Positions 24,862 through 34,805 of a stretch of 42,181 nt of DNA are shown one piece after another. Source of the DNA: Deltaproteobacteria bacterium (GTDB taxonomy: Bacteria > Desulfobacterota > DSM-4660 > Desulfatiglandales > B25-G16); NCBI GenBank assembly GCA_020349945.1, contig CP070704.1, positions 1,695,222 to 1,737,402 of the forward strand. Direction: 5' to 3'. Positions within the stretch are counted from its first letter, which is position 1, and each line of letters opens with the position of its first letter. A model generated the notes under the pieces. That model made no database searches. It had not been told where the DNA came from and was given only the letters and a program-made list of their open reading frames with translations. The position numbers were made by a program, and so were the translations under genes.

Positions 24862-24888
24862 TATCCCGATGCTCTCGATTTCCTTACG

Positions 24889-26232
24889 TCAGCTGAATCT
24901 TTCAATAGCCCCCTCTATTGTTGTCCTAATTTGCTCAAGCCTTTCTTTTGATTGTGCCTCAAATCTGAGTACAAGGGCGGGCTGAGTATTAGAGGCCCTC
25001 ACCAAGCCCCAACCGTCATCAAAGACAATTCTGACGCCATCCACATCAATTATCTTATATTGTTTGCTGAATTCATCCTTAAGCCTATCCACAAGCTGAA
25101 ATTTCTTGGAATCAGGGCACTCCACCCTCACTTCAGGTGTGGCATATGAATTTGGAACATCTTCTAAAAGCCCTTCAATTGATTTACCGGTCCTGGAGAG
25201 TATCTCCAGCAGCCTGCATGATGCATAGATGGCATCATCATAACCAAAATACCTGTCAGCAAAAAACATATGACCGCTCATCTCTCCTGCCAGAAGGGCC
25301 TTGCTCTTCTTCATCTTGTTCTTTATCAGGGAATGCCCTGTCTTCCACATGATGGCATTTCCACCGTGGGCCGCGATATCTCTATACATTCTATCTGAAC
25401 TCTTAACCTCGGAAATAATCGTTGCGCCGGGATGTTCAACCAGGATATCCCTTGCAAAGATAAGCAAAAGCATATCTCCAAATACAATATTACCCGAGCT
25501 GTCTACCACTCCTACCCTGTCTCCGTCTCCATCAACACCAATACCGAGGTCAAGCCTGCACCTCCTCACCTCCTCAATAAGATCCTTCATATTATCCACT
25601 ACAGTAGGATCTGGATCATGGTTCGGAAATGAGCCATCCATATCACAGTAAAGATCATGAACCTCACAGCCAAAGGATTTCAAGATCTTTACCCCTACAG
25701 GCCCTGCTGTTCCATTGCCTGCATCAAAACCTACTTTAATCCCCGGGCTTATTTTGATATCCCCTCTGATCATATCCATATATGGCCCAAGGACTTCATA
25801 TGAGGAATATGTTCCCCTTCCCCCTACAAAATCCCCTTGTTCAATAAGACGCCTCAACTTCTGAATGTCCTCCCCATAGATAGTATCGAAACCGCTGCAT
25901 ACCTTGAAGCCATTGTAATGAGGTGGATTGTGACTTGCAGTAATCATAATCCCTCCGTCAGCCTTCAGGTGCCGTATAGCAAAGTAAAGCGTTGGGGTGG
26001 GACAAATCCCTACATCTACTACATTGCAGCCGGTTGATACAAGACCCTCTGCTACCCCATCTCTTACCTTGGGTGAACTCAACCTACAGTCCCTTCCTAA
26101 CACAATCCTTCTTTCTCCTAAGTGATTGAAATAGGTACCAAAGCCCTTTCCCAGGATAGTAAATTCATCCTGCTTGATGTCTTCACCTATGATACCCCTT
26201 ATGTCATATTCCCTATAGATCTCCGGGTTCAT
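24889..26232 (-). CDS. Phosphomannomutase/phosphoglucomutase
   Basis: This 447-residue alpha-D-phosphohexomutase interconverts mannose 6- and 1-phosphate, and probably the glucose forms. It has EYDIRGIIGED at the start, the phosphoserine loop TASHNPPHYNGFK, the metal loop DGDGDRVG, the sugar-binding GEMSGHMF and the phosphate loop RASNTQPAL, as in AlgC/ManB. It follows manC by 21 bp, with AAGGA 7 nt before ATG 26232. With manC it makes GDP-mannose from mannose 6-phosphate. Confidence 0.94.
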   Translation of the reverse strand: MNPEIYREYDIRGIIGEDIKQDEFTILGKGFGTYFNHLGERRIVLGRDCRLSSPKVRDGVAEGLVSTGCNVVDVGICPTPTLYFAIRHLKADGGIMITASHNPPHYNGFKVCSGFDTIYGEDIQKLRRLIEQGDFVGGRGTYSSYEVLGPYMDMIRGDIKISPGIKVGFDAGNGTAGPVGVKILKSFGCEVHDLYCDMDGSFPNHDPDPTVVDNMKDLIEEVRRCRLDLGIGVDGDGDRVGVVDSSGNIVFGDMLLLIFARDILVEHPGATIISEVKSSDRMYRDIAAHGGNAIMWKTGHSLIKNKMKKSKALLAGEMSGHMFFADRYFGYDDAIYASCRLLEILSRTGKSIEGLLEDVPNSYATPEVRVECPDSKKFQLVDRLKDEFSKQYKIIDVDGVRIVFDDGWGLVRASNTQPALVLRFEAQSKERLEQIRTTIEGAIERFS

Positions 26233-26253
26233 ATCTATTCCTTTATATCCCCC

Positions 26254-27345
26254 TTACAGAATCTCATCCTTGCCCTGGGATCTCAGCATCTCCACGAGTT
26301 TTCTCACATCCTGAGACCTCCCCTTTTTACTGATCAAAAGGGCATCATCCTCCTCTACAACCACAAGATCCTCCACACCCAGGAGTGCAACCAGTTTTTT
26401 GGGGCTATAGACAATGCATTGAGAAGAATCGAGATTGATCAGCTCTCCAATAAAGGCATTGTTATTGCTATCCACAGGCCAGTACTGGGCAGCTGACGGC
26501 CAAGATCCCACATCATTCCAACCAAAATCCCCCACCACCATGAGAACACGCCTTGACTTCTCTATAACCCCATAGTCGATGGAGATGGCCTCCATATTTT
26601 GATAGGCCTCGGTGATTACTGCTGACTCTTCCTCCCTACCCAGGGATTCCCTCATTTTCGCAAGCCATCTGTAATGGTGAGGGAGGTATTCTGAAATCTC
26701 CCTCAGTATGGTCGAAACGCCCGCAATAAAGATACCGCTATTCCAGAAGAAGTTGCCCTGGCTGATAAAAACCCTGGCCGTGTCCAAGTCGGGTTTCTCA
26801 TGAAAGGATTGAACAGAGTATATCGCATCCCTTTTATCTATTAATTCATCTGTCTCAATATATCCATAACCAGTCTCTGGTTCCCTTGGAGGGATTCCGA
26901 TGGTCACAAGGTAATTCCCCTGAGAGGCTTGATGGGCACCTGCCATGATGCTCCGATAAAACTTCTTTTCATCCTCAATATAATGATCTGCAGGCAGAAT
27001 TACCATAACGGCACCTGGATTATCCCTTTCAAGGAAAAGGGCGGAAATTCCAATGGCCGGGGCCGTATTCTTCCCACATGGTTCGATTATCATATGTTCA
27101 TCTGGTATCTCTGGAACCGTTCTCCTAACCGCATCTACCTGCGCTGCGGTGGTCACTATCCTTATCCTGCTGACAGGGAGAATGGATTTCATAAGCTGGA
27201 TCGCTTTTTTAAGAAGGACCTCGTCTCCAGTGATATTGAGGAGCTGCTTTGGCCTATTCTTTCTGCTCCTTGGCCAGAATCTGGTTCCACTTCCTCCTGC
27301 CATTATGACTGCATAGAGGTAATCATCTATTCCTGATCTTGTCAT
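26254..27345 (-). CDS. manC: Mannose-1-phosphate guanylyltransferase
   Basis: This 363-residue enzyme makes GDP-mannose from mannose 1-phosphate and GTP. Marks are AVIMAGGSGTRFWPRSR, RPKQLLN, EPCGKNTAPAIG, LPADHYIED, FHEKPD and NSGIF, then DFGWNDVGSW. It lacks the C-terminal phosphomannose isomerase domain of the long bifunctional ManC/AlgA enzymes, so isomerisation must come from another gene. The ATG directly follows the stop of the radical SAM gene, so translation is probably coupled. Confidence 0.94.
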   Translation of the reverse strand: MTRSGIDDYLYAVIMAGGSGTRFWPRSRKNRPKQLLNITGDEVLLKKAIQLMKSILPVSRIRIVTTAAQVDAVRRTVPEIPDEHMIIEPCGKNTAPAIGISALFLERDNPGAVMVILPADHYIEDEKKFYRSIMAGAHQASQGNYLVTIGIPPREPETGYGYIETDELIDKRDAIYSVQSFHEKPDLDTARVFISQGNFFWNSGIFIAGVSTILREISEYLPHHYRWLAKMRESLGREEESAVITEAYQNMEAISIDYGVIEKSRRVLMVVGDFGWNDVGSWPSAAQYWPVDSNNNAFIGELINLDSSQCIVYSPKKLVALLGVEDLVVVEEDDALLISKKGRSQDVRKLVEMLRSQGKDEIL

Positions 27346-28242
27346 TTAAAGCGCCCTCATCCACTCCGGCCTCAGGCCCACCTTTCCTTGAAGGGCCATA
27401 TCTATTAAATCAAGGGTCTGTTCTTTCCCCTCGGGGAGCCTGGCCTTGACCGGCAGATAGTTTGATGCATGGTTGGAGAAGAAAAGACCATTGGTGAGGT
27501 CGGTGGAGGCTATCATCTCTCTCAATTCCATGAGCAAACCAAGATTATCAGGGAGTTCAAACCTGCCAGCTGAAATATCATCTGCCAGGGGTGTGCCGGG
27601 TATTACCATGAGTGTCAGGGCACCAACGTAGTCAGGATCTATTGCGCTTAAGAGTCTTCCTGTTGCATTGGCATGGATGAGCGACCTCTTCTTGCCGGCA
27701 ATCCCCAAAAGAACCGTAACGGAAAGCCTTATACCTGCTCCCTTAACCTTTTTACCCATATCTAACGCCCTCTGGGAATCGGCTCCCTTCCTGACAGCCT
27801 TCAAGGTCTGATCATCCCCTGTCTCTATACCCATATAGATTATGCCGAGGCCCATTTCCTTCAGTCTTATCAATTCCTCCTCGCCCTTCATCCTTATGCC
27901 TTTGGTGTTAGCATACAGGCCAACCCTCCTGACCCATGGGAGATGTTCCCTTATTCTTTCCAAAACCCACATCAAACGGGGATAAGGGATGATCAGGGCA
28001 TCACCATCCATGATAAACACCCTGTCCTGATTCCGCATGTACCGTGAGGCAAAGAGGATATCGCTCAAGATAATGTCATTGTCCTTGATCCGAAACCTTT
28101 TATCCTTGTATGAGCCGCAAAAGGTGCACTTGTTATGGGAACATCCAACAGTGGCCTGAAGGAGGATGCTATTTGCCTCGCTGGGCGGCCGGATACACAT
28201 CCCCTCATAGTGCATGCCGCTTACCTGGTCGAGCCGATTCAT
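27346..28242 (-). CDS. Radical SAM protein
   Basis: This 298-residue protein is a B12-independent radical SAM enzyme by layout. The cluster motif is GCSHNKCTFC, spaced CX4CX2C rather than the usual CX3CX2C, as in one COG1032-like branch I know. VFIMDGDALIIP, IYMGIETGDDQTLKAV and LTLMVIPGTPLADD support the TIM-barrel fold. The frame is open to 28284, but GAGGGG 7 nt before ATG 28242 decides the start. It is first in the operon radical SAM-manC-phosphomannomutase-thioesterase. The substrate is unknown. Confidence 0.88.
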   Translation of the reverse strand: MNRLDQVSGMHYEGMCIRPPSEANSILLQATVGCSHNKCTFCGSYKDKRFRIKDNDIILSDILFASRYMRNQDRVFIMDGDALIIPYPRLMWVLERIREHLPWVRRVGLYANTKGIRMKGEEELIRLKEMGLGIIYMGIETGDDQTLKAVRKGADSQRALDMGKKVKGAGIRLSVTVLLGIAGKKRSLIHANATGRLLSAIDPDYVGALTLMVIPGTPLADDISAGRFELPDNLGLLMELREMIASTDLTNGLFFSNHASNYLPVKARLPEGKEQTLDLIDMALQGKVGLRPEWMRAL

Positions 28243-28417
28243 GTAATTTCCCCTCTGTCTATCCCCGTAAACCACAAGTCCCACTATACTATGGCCATTC
28301 TATGACCAAAATCAAGTCAAAGTTTGTTCAGAAAAAGGCACTATCCCTCCCCGTGGGAACTATGCCCGCTCCGTTGTCGGTAGTTGAATGTATCCTTATT
28401 TTCAAACAGTGAGGCGA

Positions 28418-28432
28418 GAGGGGTTACCCCTC
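28418..28432. repeat. GC-rich hairpin between the fdh unit and the radical SAM gene
   Basis: GAGGGG-TTA-CCCCTC is a perfect 6-bp stem. It lies on the minus strand 60-75 bp after the reductase gene stop. There is no T run, so it is not a classical terminator but could stabilise or end the fdh transcript. Confidence 0.35.
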
Positions 28433-28491
28433 AAAGGCCCCTGGAATCCGCCCATACAACCGTATAGGGAAAGGGGTGGAGGGTTTTGCCC

Positions 28492-29331
28492 TTAGGTCCT
28501 GCGCCAGCCTTGACTCTCCCACTCACGCAGTGAGTGGATCTCTTCATCCTGATAACCCCTTTGCCGTGATAAGAGTAAATCCCAATCTACCTGATGACCG
28601 TCAAATTCCGGACCATCTACACAGGCAAACTTAGTCTCTCCACCAACTGATACCCTGCAGGAACCACACATGCCTGTACCATCTACCATTATCGAATTCA
28701 GGTGGACAATCGTCTTAATGCCAAAAGGCCTTGATGCCTCTGAACAAAGCTTCATCATATAGGTACAACCAAGGGCAACAAGAAGATCGATCTTCTCTCC
28801 ACCATCGATTATGCGCTTGATCTGATCAGGAATCCATCCCTGAGCGGCATATGAACCATCGCCAGTAGTTACCATCAACTGATCGCTAACCCTCCCTAAT
28901 TCCTCTTCCCAAAACAAGAGATACCTGCTCCTTGCCTCGATAATTGAGATAACCCTGTTGCCTTGCTCCTTCATAGCCCGGGCAATGGGCATCATAGCAG
29001 CTATACCATAACAACCACCAACACAGACTACCGTGCCAAATCTGTCAATGTGTGTCGGGATGCCCAAGGGCCCTACAAGATGTGCAATGGAATCACCCAC
29101 ATTTAATGAGGCCAGGCGCTGGGTTGTAGTGCCCACCTCCATGAATACCATGGTGATAGAGCCCCCTTCCCGATCCCAATCCGCAATCGTCAGAGGAACC
29201 CTTTCTCCTCTCTCGTCAATGGCAATAATAACGAACTGACCTGGCCTGGCCTTCTTAGCTACATACGGGGCCGAAACCTTTACCAGATGTATATTGGGTA
29301 CTAAATCTTGCTTGAACAATACCTTGTACAA
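28492..29331 (-). CDS. FAD/NAD(P)-binding reductase subunit (NfnA/SudB/PyrK-like)
   Basis: This 280-residue flavoprotein of the ferredoxin-NADP reductase superfamily has an FAD beta-barrel (ARPGQFVIIAIDERGERVPLTIAD), an NAD(P) fold (VVCVGGCYGIAAMMPIAR) and a C-terminal [2Fe-2S] cysteine set (GTGMCGSCRVSVGGETKFACVDG would be the site; Cys spacing C-G-S-C then C), as in SudB/NfnA-type subunits. The frame is open to 29418, but TTG 29331 with GGAGG 6 nt upstream matches the family start MYKVLFKQ. It lies 25 bp after fdhA and is its likely electron partner, linking formate to NAD(P)H or ferredoxin. The exact acceptor is inference. Confidence 0.87.
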   Translation of the reverse strand: MYKVLFKQDLVPNIHLVKVSAPYVAKKARPGQFVIIAIDERGERVPLTIADWDREGGSITMVFMEVGTTTQRLASLNVGDSIAHLVGPLGIPTHIDRFGTVVCVGGCYGIAAMMPIARAMKEQGNRVISIIEARSRYLLFWEEELGRVSDQLMVTTGDGSYAAQGWIPDQIKRIIDGGEKIDLLVALGCTYMMKLCSEASRPFGIKTIVHLNSIMVDGTGMCGSCRVSVGGETKFACVDGPEFDGHQVDWDLLLSRQRGYQDEEIHSLREWESQGWRRT

Positions 29332-29356
29332 TGTGCACCTCCGAACAAAACCCTTT

Positions 29357-32176
29357 CTAGATCTTCTCCACCCTAACTGCGCAAACCTTAAACTCGGGTA
29401 TCTTTGCCACAGGGTCAAGGGCCGGATTGGTCAATTGATTAGTAGGGCTCTCTACAAAGTGAAAATTCATCGTCACAACCTTCAACGGCGTGACCTCTGT
29501 CACTTTTGTCCTGGCCATGACCGCCCCCCTCCTTGATACAACCTTCACCATCTCACCATCACTGATGCCTAATCGAGAGGCATCCTTTGGGTTTATCTCC
29601 ACTACACCCTCGCCTTCCAAGGCGGTTAACCCTCGCACCTTTCGCGTCATGGTGCCAGTGTGAAAGTGGTACCTGCTCCTTTCAGTGGTGAGCAGCAGAG
29701 GGTATTCATCATCAGGAAGTTCCGCTGGTGGTCTATACTCTAAAGGTATAAACCGGCCTTTTCCCCTGGTAAACCTCTCCGTATGCAGTATAGGTGTGCC
29801 TGGATGGTCCTTGGTGGGACACGGCCAGTGAATCCCACCATCCCCCAACCTCTCATAGGTAATGCCCCCATAGCTTGGGGTTAGCCTGGAGATCTCTTCC
29901 ATGATCTGATATGGCCCCCCAAAATCAAAACCTTTCCTTCCCATCCTTTGCCCGATCTGACAGGTAATCCACCAATCAGGCTTACAATCGCCAACGGGCT
30001 CAAGGGCCTTTCTAACCCTCTGCACCCTCCTGTCCGTATTGGTAAATGTCCCATCCTTCTCGGCAAACGTTGCACTCGCCAGAACCACATCAGCCAGCTG
30101 GGCAGTCTCGGACATGAAAATATCCTGAACGACAAAGAAATCAAGTGCCTTCAAAGATTCCCGCGCATGTCGTGCATCAGGATCGCTCAGTATCGGGTTT
30201 TCGCCAATAAGGTAGAGGGCCTTTATCTGCTTTCTGTGGGCTGCATCCAGTATCTCAAGCAGGGTAAGCCCGGGTTCACGCGGTAAATACGTACCCCAGG
30301 CATCCTCAAATTTCCCCCTTATCTCCTTATCTACCACTCCCTGATACCCGGTAAATACATTAGGCAAGGCCCCCATATCACATGCGCCCTGAACATTGTT
30401 CTGGCCCCTTAAGGGGTTCACCCCCGTTGATGGCTTCCCAACATTGCCGGTAAGCATGGCCAGGTCTGCGATAGCTATGACATTATCCGTACCATGAGAA
30501 TGCTGGGTAATGCCCATCGCGTAAAGGATTGTGGAGGGTTTATCAGTGGCATATACCCTTGCCGCCTCAATTATCTTGTCCTTTGGAACCCCGGTAATCT
30601 CTTCTACCCTTTCCAGCTGAAATTTTTTGAGGGAATCCGTAAAGGCATCATAGTTCTCGCACCTCTCTTCAATAAAGTCCCTGTCACAGAGACCCTCATC
30701 CACGATAACCCTCATCATTCCCATAAGAAGGGCAACGTCACTGCCGGGGTTTTGCTGCAGCCACAGATCAGCGTGGCTCACCAGTTCTATCTCCCTTGGA
30801 TTTGCTACAATGAGCCTTGCCCCGTTCTTGGATGCTTGCTTCACCTTCATACCAATTACAGGGTGGGCATAGGTGGTATTGGTGCCTATTGCCAGGATGC
30901 ATCTGGCATGCCCTATTTCATCTATGCTGTTGGTCATTGCACCAGCCCCAAAAGAGGCGGCCAGCCCGGCCACCGTTGAAGAGTGTCAAAGACGTGCACA
31001 GTGGTCAATATTGTTGGTGCCAAGCACTGCCCGTGCAAACTTCTGGGCAACATAGTTTTCCTCATTTGTGCACTTTGCCGAAGAAATGACAGCTACCTCA
31101 TGAGGATTGTAACTGCCCATCCTCTCAGCAACCAACTCCAGTGCCTCCTCCCAGGTGGCCTCCTCAAGGCCTCCGCCCCTCCGGATATAAGGAACTTTGA
31201 GCCTATCCGGGTGGTGGACATATTCAACTACCCCGAACCTGCCTTTCACACATGCCTGCCCTTGATTTACCGTGCCATCTCCTTTCGGGCTAACGCCAAT
31301 AATCCTATCTCTCTTAATCTGGAGTTCTAACTGACAACCTACCCCGCAATAGGGACAGGTAGACAACACCTGCCTCTCTGCAACGCCATCCCACTTATTA
31401 ATCCACTCGGTTAATGCCCCTGTGGGGCATACATCAACACATGCCCCACAAAACTGGCACCCGGATTCCTCCAGCGTTGGTGCTTTGCTTCCAATCACCA
31501 CGGCCCCATTTTGAAAAACAAGCCCAAGAGCACTATTAACCCTTACTTCCTGACATGCCCTTACACACCGGGTACAGGCAATACAAAGGTTATAGTTCCG
31601 CTCAAAGAAGGGATCAGTCTTTACATCAGGCAAACCCTTATATTCATAGGCGGGCAGTGAGTCACTTATCCCTACATATGCGGCCACCTCCTGTAACTCG
31701 CACTTCGAGTTATTGGGGCAAAATTCACAGCCTGTTATCACCGAGGCCTTGCGTATACTAGCCCTGAATGGATCACATTCCTCCTTTCGATCACAGGCAA
31801 GGCAGGCACCTGGGTGTTCGCTCATCATGGCCTCGAGATTCTCCCTGCGTTTTTGCTTAATTTCCGGGGTATTGGTACGAGCAACCATACCCTCGGCAAC
31901 CTGGGTGGTGCAGGCAGTTGGAAGGCCTTCCATACCATCTATCTTGACCAGACAAAGCTGACAACCCTCAAACTCCCTTAGAGAGTCATCATTCCTTAGC
32001 TTGTCTGTGCCTCTGTAGACAACCTGAAAGGGTTTTACCTGCCTTGATGAAGGCAAATGAGGGTGAGAACACAGTGCCGGAATAAAGATGCCAGCACTCA
32101 GGGCAGCCTGCAAAACCGTGGTGCCTTTGTCAACTGCAATCCTGGTACCATCAATAGTCACATTCGTCCGTTCCAT
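29357..32176 (-). CDS. fdhA: Formate dehydrogenase alpha subunit, selenocysteine-containing
   Basis: A single 939-residue selenoprotein with TGA at 30986-30988 read as Sec397. A naive reading splits it into 396- and 538-residue pieces. Order: NuoG-like [2Fe-2S] (C36, C72, C75, C89), His/Cys3 [4Fe-4S] (H121, C125, C128, C134), Cys trio C150/C153/C159, two ferredoxin clusters (C198-C208, C240-C250), the catalytic [4Fe-4S] CPYCGVGC (C274, C277, C281, C309), CARL-Sec-HSSTVAGL, and the pterin dinucleotide domains. It oxidises formate or reduces CO2 with Mo or W bis-MGD. No signal peptide, so cytoplasmic. ATG 32176 fits AGGTG upstream; GTG 32185 is possible. MobA in this window can supply the cofactor. 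Confidence 0.93.
30956..30988 (-). promoter_or_regulatory. Sec codon TGA and bacterial SECIS hairpin
   Basis: The TGA (30988-30986) is followed after 11 nt by GGTGGCC-GGGCT-GGCCGCC (30974-30956), a 7-bp stem with one T-G pair and a 5-nt loop. Position and size fit a bacterial SECIS inside the coding region, recognised by SelB. Confidence 0.75.
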
Positions 32177-32344
32177 GGCCTTCACCTAAAGTTATGATCG
32201 GGGACTCCTCGTTAACAGATTCTCGCGGCTTTCATAGATCCAGTTGAGGTGGCTATACTACCCTCTGTAGGAATTTTCAAGAAGAAATCTCTTGCTACCA
32301 TGCCCCTGTATCCAATACCCCTGACGCAATGGCTGCCAGAGGCC
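32177..32344. other. fdhA leader
   Basis: About 160 nt between the fdhA start of transcription (near 32338) and its ATG. No known riboswitch, including the molybdenum cofactor motif, was recognised. Confidence 0.4.
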
Positions 32345-32373
32345 TTTATATTTTAGGCTTATAGTCATGTCAA
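32345..32373 (-). promoter_or_regulatory. Strong sigma-70 promoter of fdhA
   Basis: On the minus strand TTGACA (32373-32368), a 17-bp spacer and TATAAA (32350-32345): perfect -35 and near-perfect -10. Confidence 0.8.
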
Positions 32374-32418
32374 GGCTATCCCCCCTCCCGCTCATAGACA
32401 GGCCCCTCAACATAAAGC

Positions 32419-32447
32419 TTGTGTTTGAGGCCAATAATGTGTATGCT
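32419..32447 (+). promoter_or_regulatory. Possible promoter of the pilT operon
   Basis: TTGTGT (32419-32424), 17 bp and TATGCT (32442-32447): four of six matches in each box. It is the best candidate upstream of the pilT-like gene. Confidence 0.4.
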
Positions 32448-32502
32448 AAACGTAAACAAAGATCCAGGTTATCAAGATCGACATCTGTAGAGGGAAGTAA
32501 CT

Positions 32503-33597
32503 ATGGCCCAAATTGATGCCTTTTTTAAACTGGTGAACGAGCAAGCAGCTTCAGACCTTCACTTAGCTGCCGGCAAACAACCTATTTTGAGGGTTCGGGG
32601 GGAGCTCGAAAGGGTAAAATACAAGACACTGGATAATGATACCCTCAGGGCCATGCTCTATGAAATAACCCCAGAGCACAAGATCAAGATATTTGAGGAG
32701 ACAGGAGATGTTGACTTTGCCTATGAGATACCTGGCCTAGCTCGTTACAGGGCCAATTTCTTCAAACAGAAAGACGGTGTGGCCGCCGTGTTTAGAGAGA
32801 TACCTAGTAGAATCATGACCTGTGCAGAGCTTGGCCTTCCGCCAGTTATATCGCGGCTTGCCACACTGCCGAGAGGGCTTGTCCTCGTGACAGGACCAAC
32901 TGGGTGCGGAAAGTCAACCACCCTTGCAGCCATAGTAGATGAGGCCAACAGGACCAGGAAGGATCATATTATTACGGTTGAAGACCCTATCGAATTTGTC
33001 CATGTGAGTCAAAAGGCCGTGATAAATCACCGGGAGGTGGGTATGCATACAAGATCATTTGCTGCAGCCCTGCGAGGTGCCCTTCGCGAGGATCCGGATA
33101 TCATAATGGTTGGTGAGATGAGGGATCTCGAGACCATCGACCTTGCCATTGAGGCATCCTTAACCGGCCATCTGGTCTTTAGTACCCTCCATACATCCTC
33201 TGCTGCCAAGACAATAGACCGGATAATAGAGGTTTTTCCCTCTGACCAGCAACCTCAGATCAGGAGCACCTTGGCTGACGGCATCCGGGCAATCGTGTGT
33301 CAGAGTCTGTTCAGAAGGCTAGACAGCGGTATGGATCAGTTGGATCGTGTGGCAGCACTTGAGATTATGGTTGCCACCCCAGCAGTGAGAAACCTGATAC
33401 GGGAAAGGAAGACCTTTCAGATCCCATCTGCTCTCCAAACTGGGAAGAAATATGGCATGCAATCTCTGGATGATGCCATCATGGATCTCTTGAGCAAAAA
33501 AAGGATAAGCCCAGAAGAGGCATATGCAAAATGTAATGACAAGGGTAAATTTCTCCAGTTCCTCAAACGCCCTCCTGCAGACTTTACCGAGGCCTAA
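32503..33597 (+). CDS. pilT: Type IV pilus retraction ATPase PilT
   Basis: This 364-residue hexameric ATPase powers pilus retraction at the inner membrane. It has an N-terminal DLHLAAG/PILRVRGEL domain, Walker A GPTGCGKST, the Asp box HIITVEDPIEFVH, Walker B DIIMVGEMRD, His box GHLVFSTLHT, and AVRNLIRE, the PilT-specific C-terminal motif needed for retraction. The Cys in Walker A replaces the usual Ser. AGGGA lies 8 nt before ATG 32503. It is the first gene of a three-gene operon; assembly genes pilB and pilC are not in the window. Confidence 0.93.
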   Translation: MAQIDAFFKLVNEQAASDLHLAAGKQPILRVRGELERVKYKTLDNDTLRAMLYEITPEHKIKIFEETGDVDFAYEIPGLARYRANFFKQKDGVAAVFREIPSRIMTCAELGLPPVISRLATLPRGLVLVTGPTGCGKSTTLAAIVDEANRTRKDHIITVEDPIEFVHVSQKAVINHREVGMHTRSFAAALRGALREDPDIIMVGEMRDLETIDLAIEASLTGHLVFSTLHTSSAAKTIDRIIEVFPSDQQPQIRSTLADGIRAIVCQSLFRRLDSGMDQLDRVAALEIMVATPAVRNLIRERKTFQIPSALQTGKKYGMQSLDDAIMDLLSKKRISPEEAYAKCNDKGKFLQFLKRPPADFTEA

Positions 33598-33615
33598 CTT
33601 GAAGGGGGTACAGAA

Positions 33616-34785
33616 ATGAGAAAACAACAGGTAGATCACATCCTGGGGGCTATGTTGGAATCACATGAAGACGTGTCTGACATAAATATAACGGTAGACA
33701 AACCAACACAGGTAGAGACCTCAGGTACATTAAGGCCCGTTTCCCTTAAACCTCCTATTGATCGATTGACCCCTTTCCAGGCCGAGATATTTGCCCTTAA
33801 CCTTCTTAACAGTGACAGGAGACTCATCAAAAACCTCTTAACAGGGGGGTCTTGTGACTTCTCCTATCAGTTGGCTGGAAAGGCGCGCTTCAGGGTCAAT
33901 GTCTTTTCCCAGAAAGGATGCTATTCTGTGGCGATGAGGCAATTACCATCCAGGGTGCCCACAGTTGAGGAGTTGGAACTTCCACACACATTTTACAAAA
34001 TGACAGAGGAATTGAACGGAATCATCCTTGTTACCGGCGCCACAGGAACTGGAAAGACCACATCTATCGCGGCCTTTCTCAACGAGATAAATGAAAAACA
34101 ATCAGTTCATGTGATTACACTGGAAGACCCATTGGAGTTTGTCCATTCCCAGAAAAAGGCCACATTCAACCAGAGGGAGATGGGTGTCGACTTTGATGAA
34201 TTCGCCTCCGGGCTGAGGTCTGCCCTGCGCCAGGCACCAAAGGTCATTCTGGTGGGCGAAATGAGGGATAGGGAGACAGTGGAGATAGGTCTGTCTGCAG
34301 CAGAGACCGGACATCTTGTCTTGAGCACGCTTCATACAGTGGATGCAGGCCAAACCATAAACAGGATTGTAGGCATGTTCGAACAAGAGGAGGAAAGGCA
34401 GATTAGATTTCGGCTGGCTGATATGATCAGGTGGGTAGTATGTCAAAGACTGCTCCCTAAGATCGGGGGTGGTCGAGTGGCAGCCTTTGAGATATTAGGC
34501 ACAAACCTTAGAGTAAAAGACCTTATCATACACGGCGAAACTGAGGATAAGACATTCTATGATATTATAGAGAATGGTCATGCCTTTGGTATGATGACAT
34601 TTGACCAGTGCATTGCTGAGCATTACAAGAATGGCCTTATCACCAGAGAGACAGCTATGGCCTATGCATCACAGAAGGCAGTGGTAGGAAGGGCAATTGA
34701 TGCAATAAGGGCGGCCAAGGGGGAAAAGACTACCTCTATCGAGGGTCTGGCCATAGACGAGAGCTATGATGAATCGTTCAAATAA
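33616..34785 (+). CDS. PilT/PilU-like secretion ATPase paralogue
   Basis: This 389-residue second retraction-type ATPase has Walker A GATGTGKTT, Asp box HVITLEDPLEFVH, Walker B VILVGEMRDRETVEIG and His box GHLVLSTLHT. The PilT motif AxRNLIRE is replaced by NLRVKDLII, and an extended acidic C-terminal tail (IDESYDESFK) is present, both more like PilU or alternative PilT paralogues. It lies 18 bp after pilT with its own AGGGGG site. PilU-like proteins work with PilT rather than alone, so a mixed or modulating role is plausible. Confidence 0.9.
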   Translation: MRKQQVDHILGAMLESHEDVSDINITVDKPTQVETSGTLRPVSLKPPIDRLTPFQAEIFALNLLNSDRRLIKNLLTGGSCDFSYQLAGKARFRVNVFSQKGCYSVAMRQLPSRVPTVEELELPHTFYKMTEELNGIILVTGATGTGKTTSIAAFLNEINEKQSVHVITLEDPLEFVHSQKKATFNQREMGVDFDEFASGLRSALRQAPKVILVGEMRDRETVEIGLSAAETGHLVLSTLHTVDAGQTINRIVGMFEQEEERQIRFRLADMIRWVVCQRLLPKIGGGRVAAFEILGTNLRVKDLIIHGETEDKTFYDIIENGHAFGMMTFDQCIAEHYKNGLITRETAMAYASQKAVVGRAIDAIRAAKGEKTTSIEGLAIDESYDESFK

Positions 34786-34805
34786 ATGAGTGGAGAGACA
34801 GGCCT

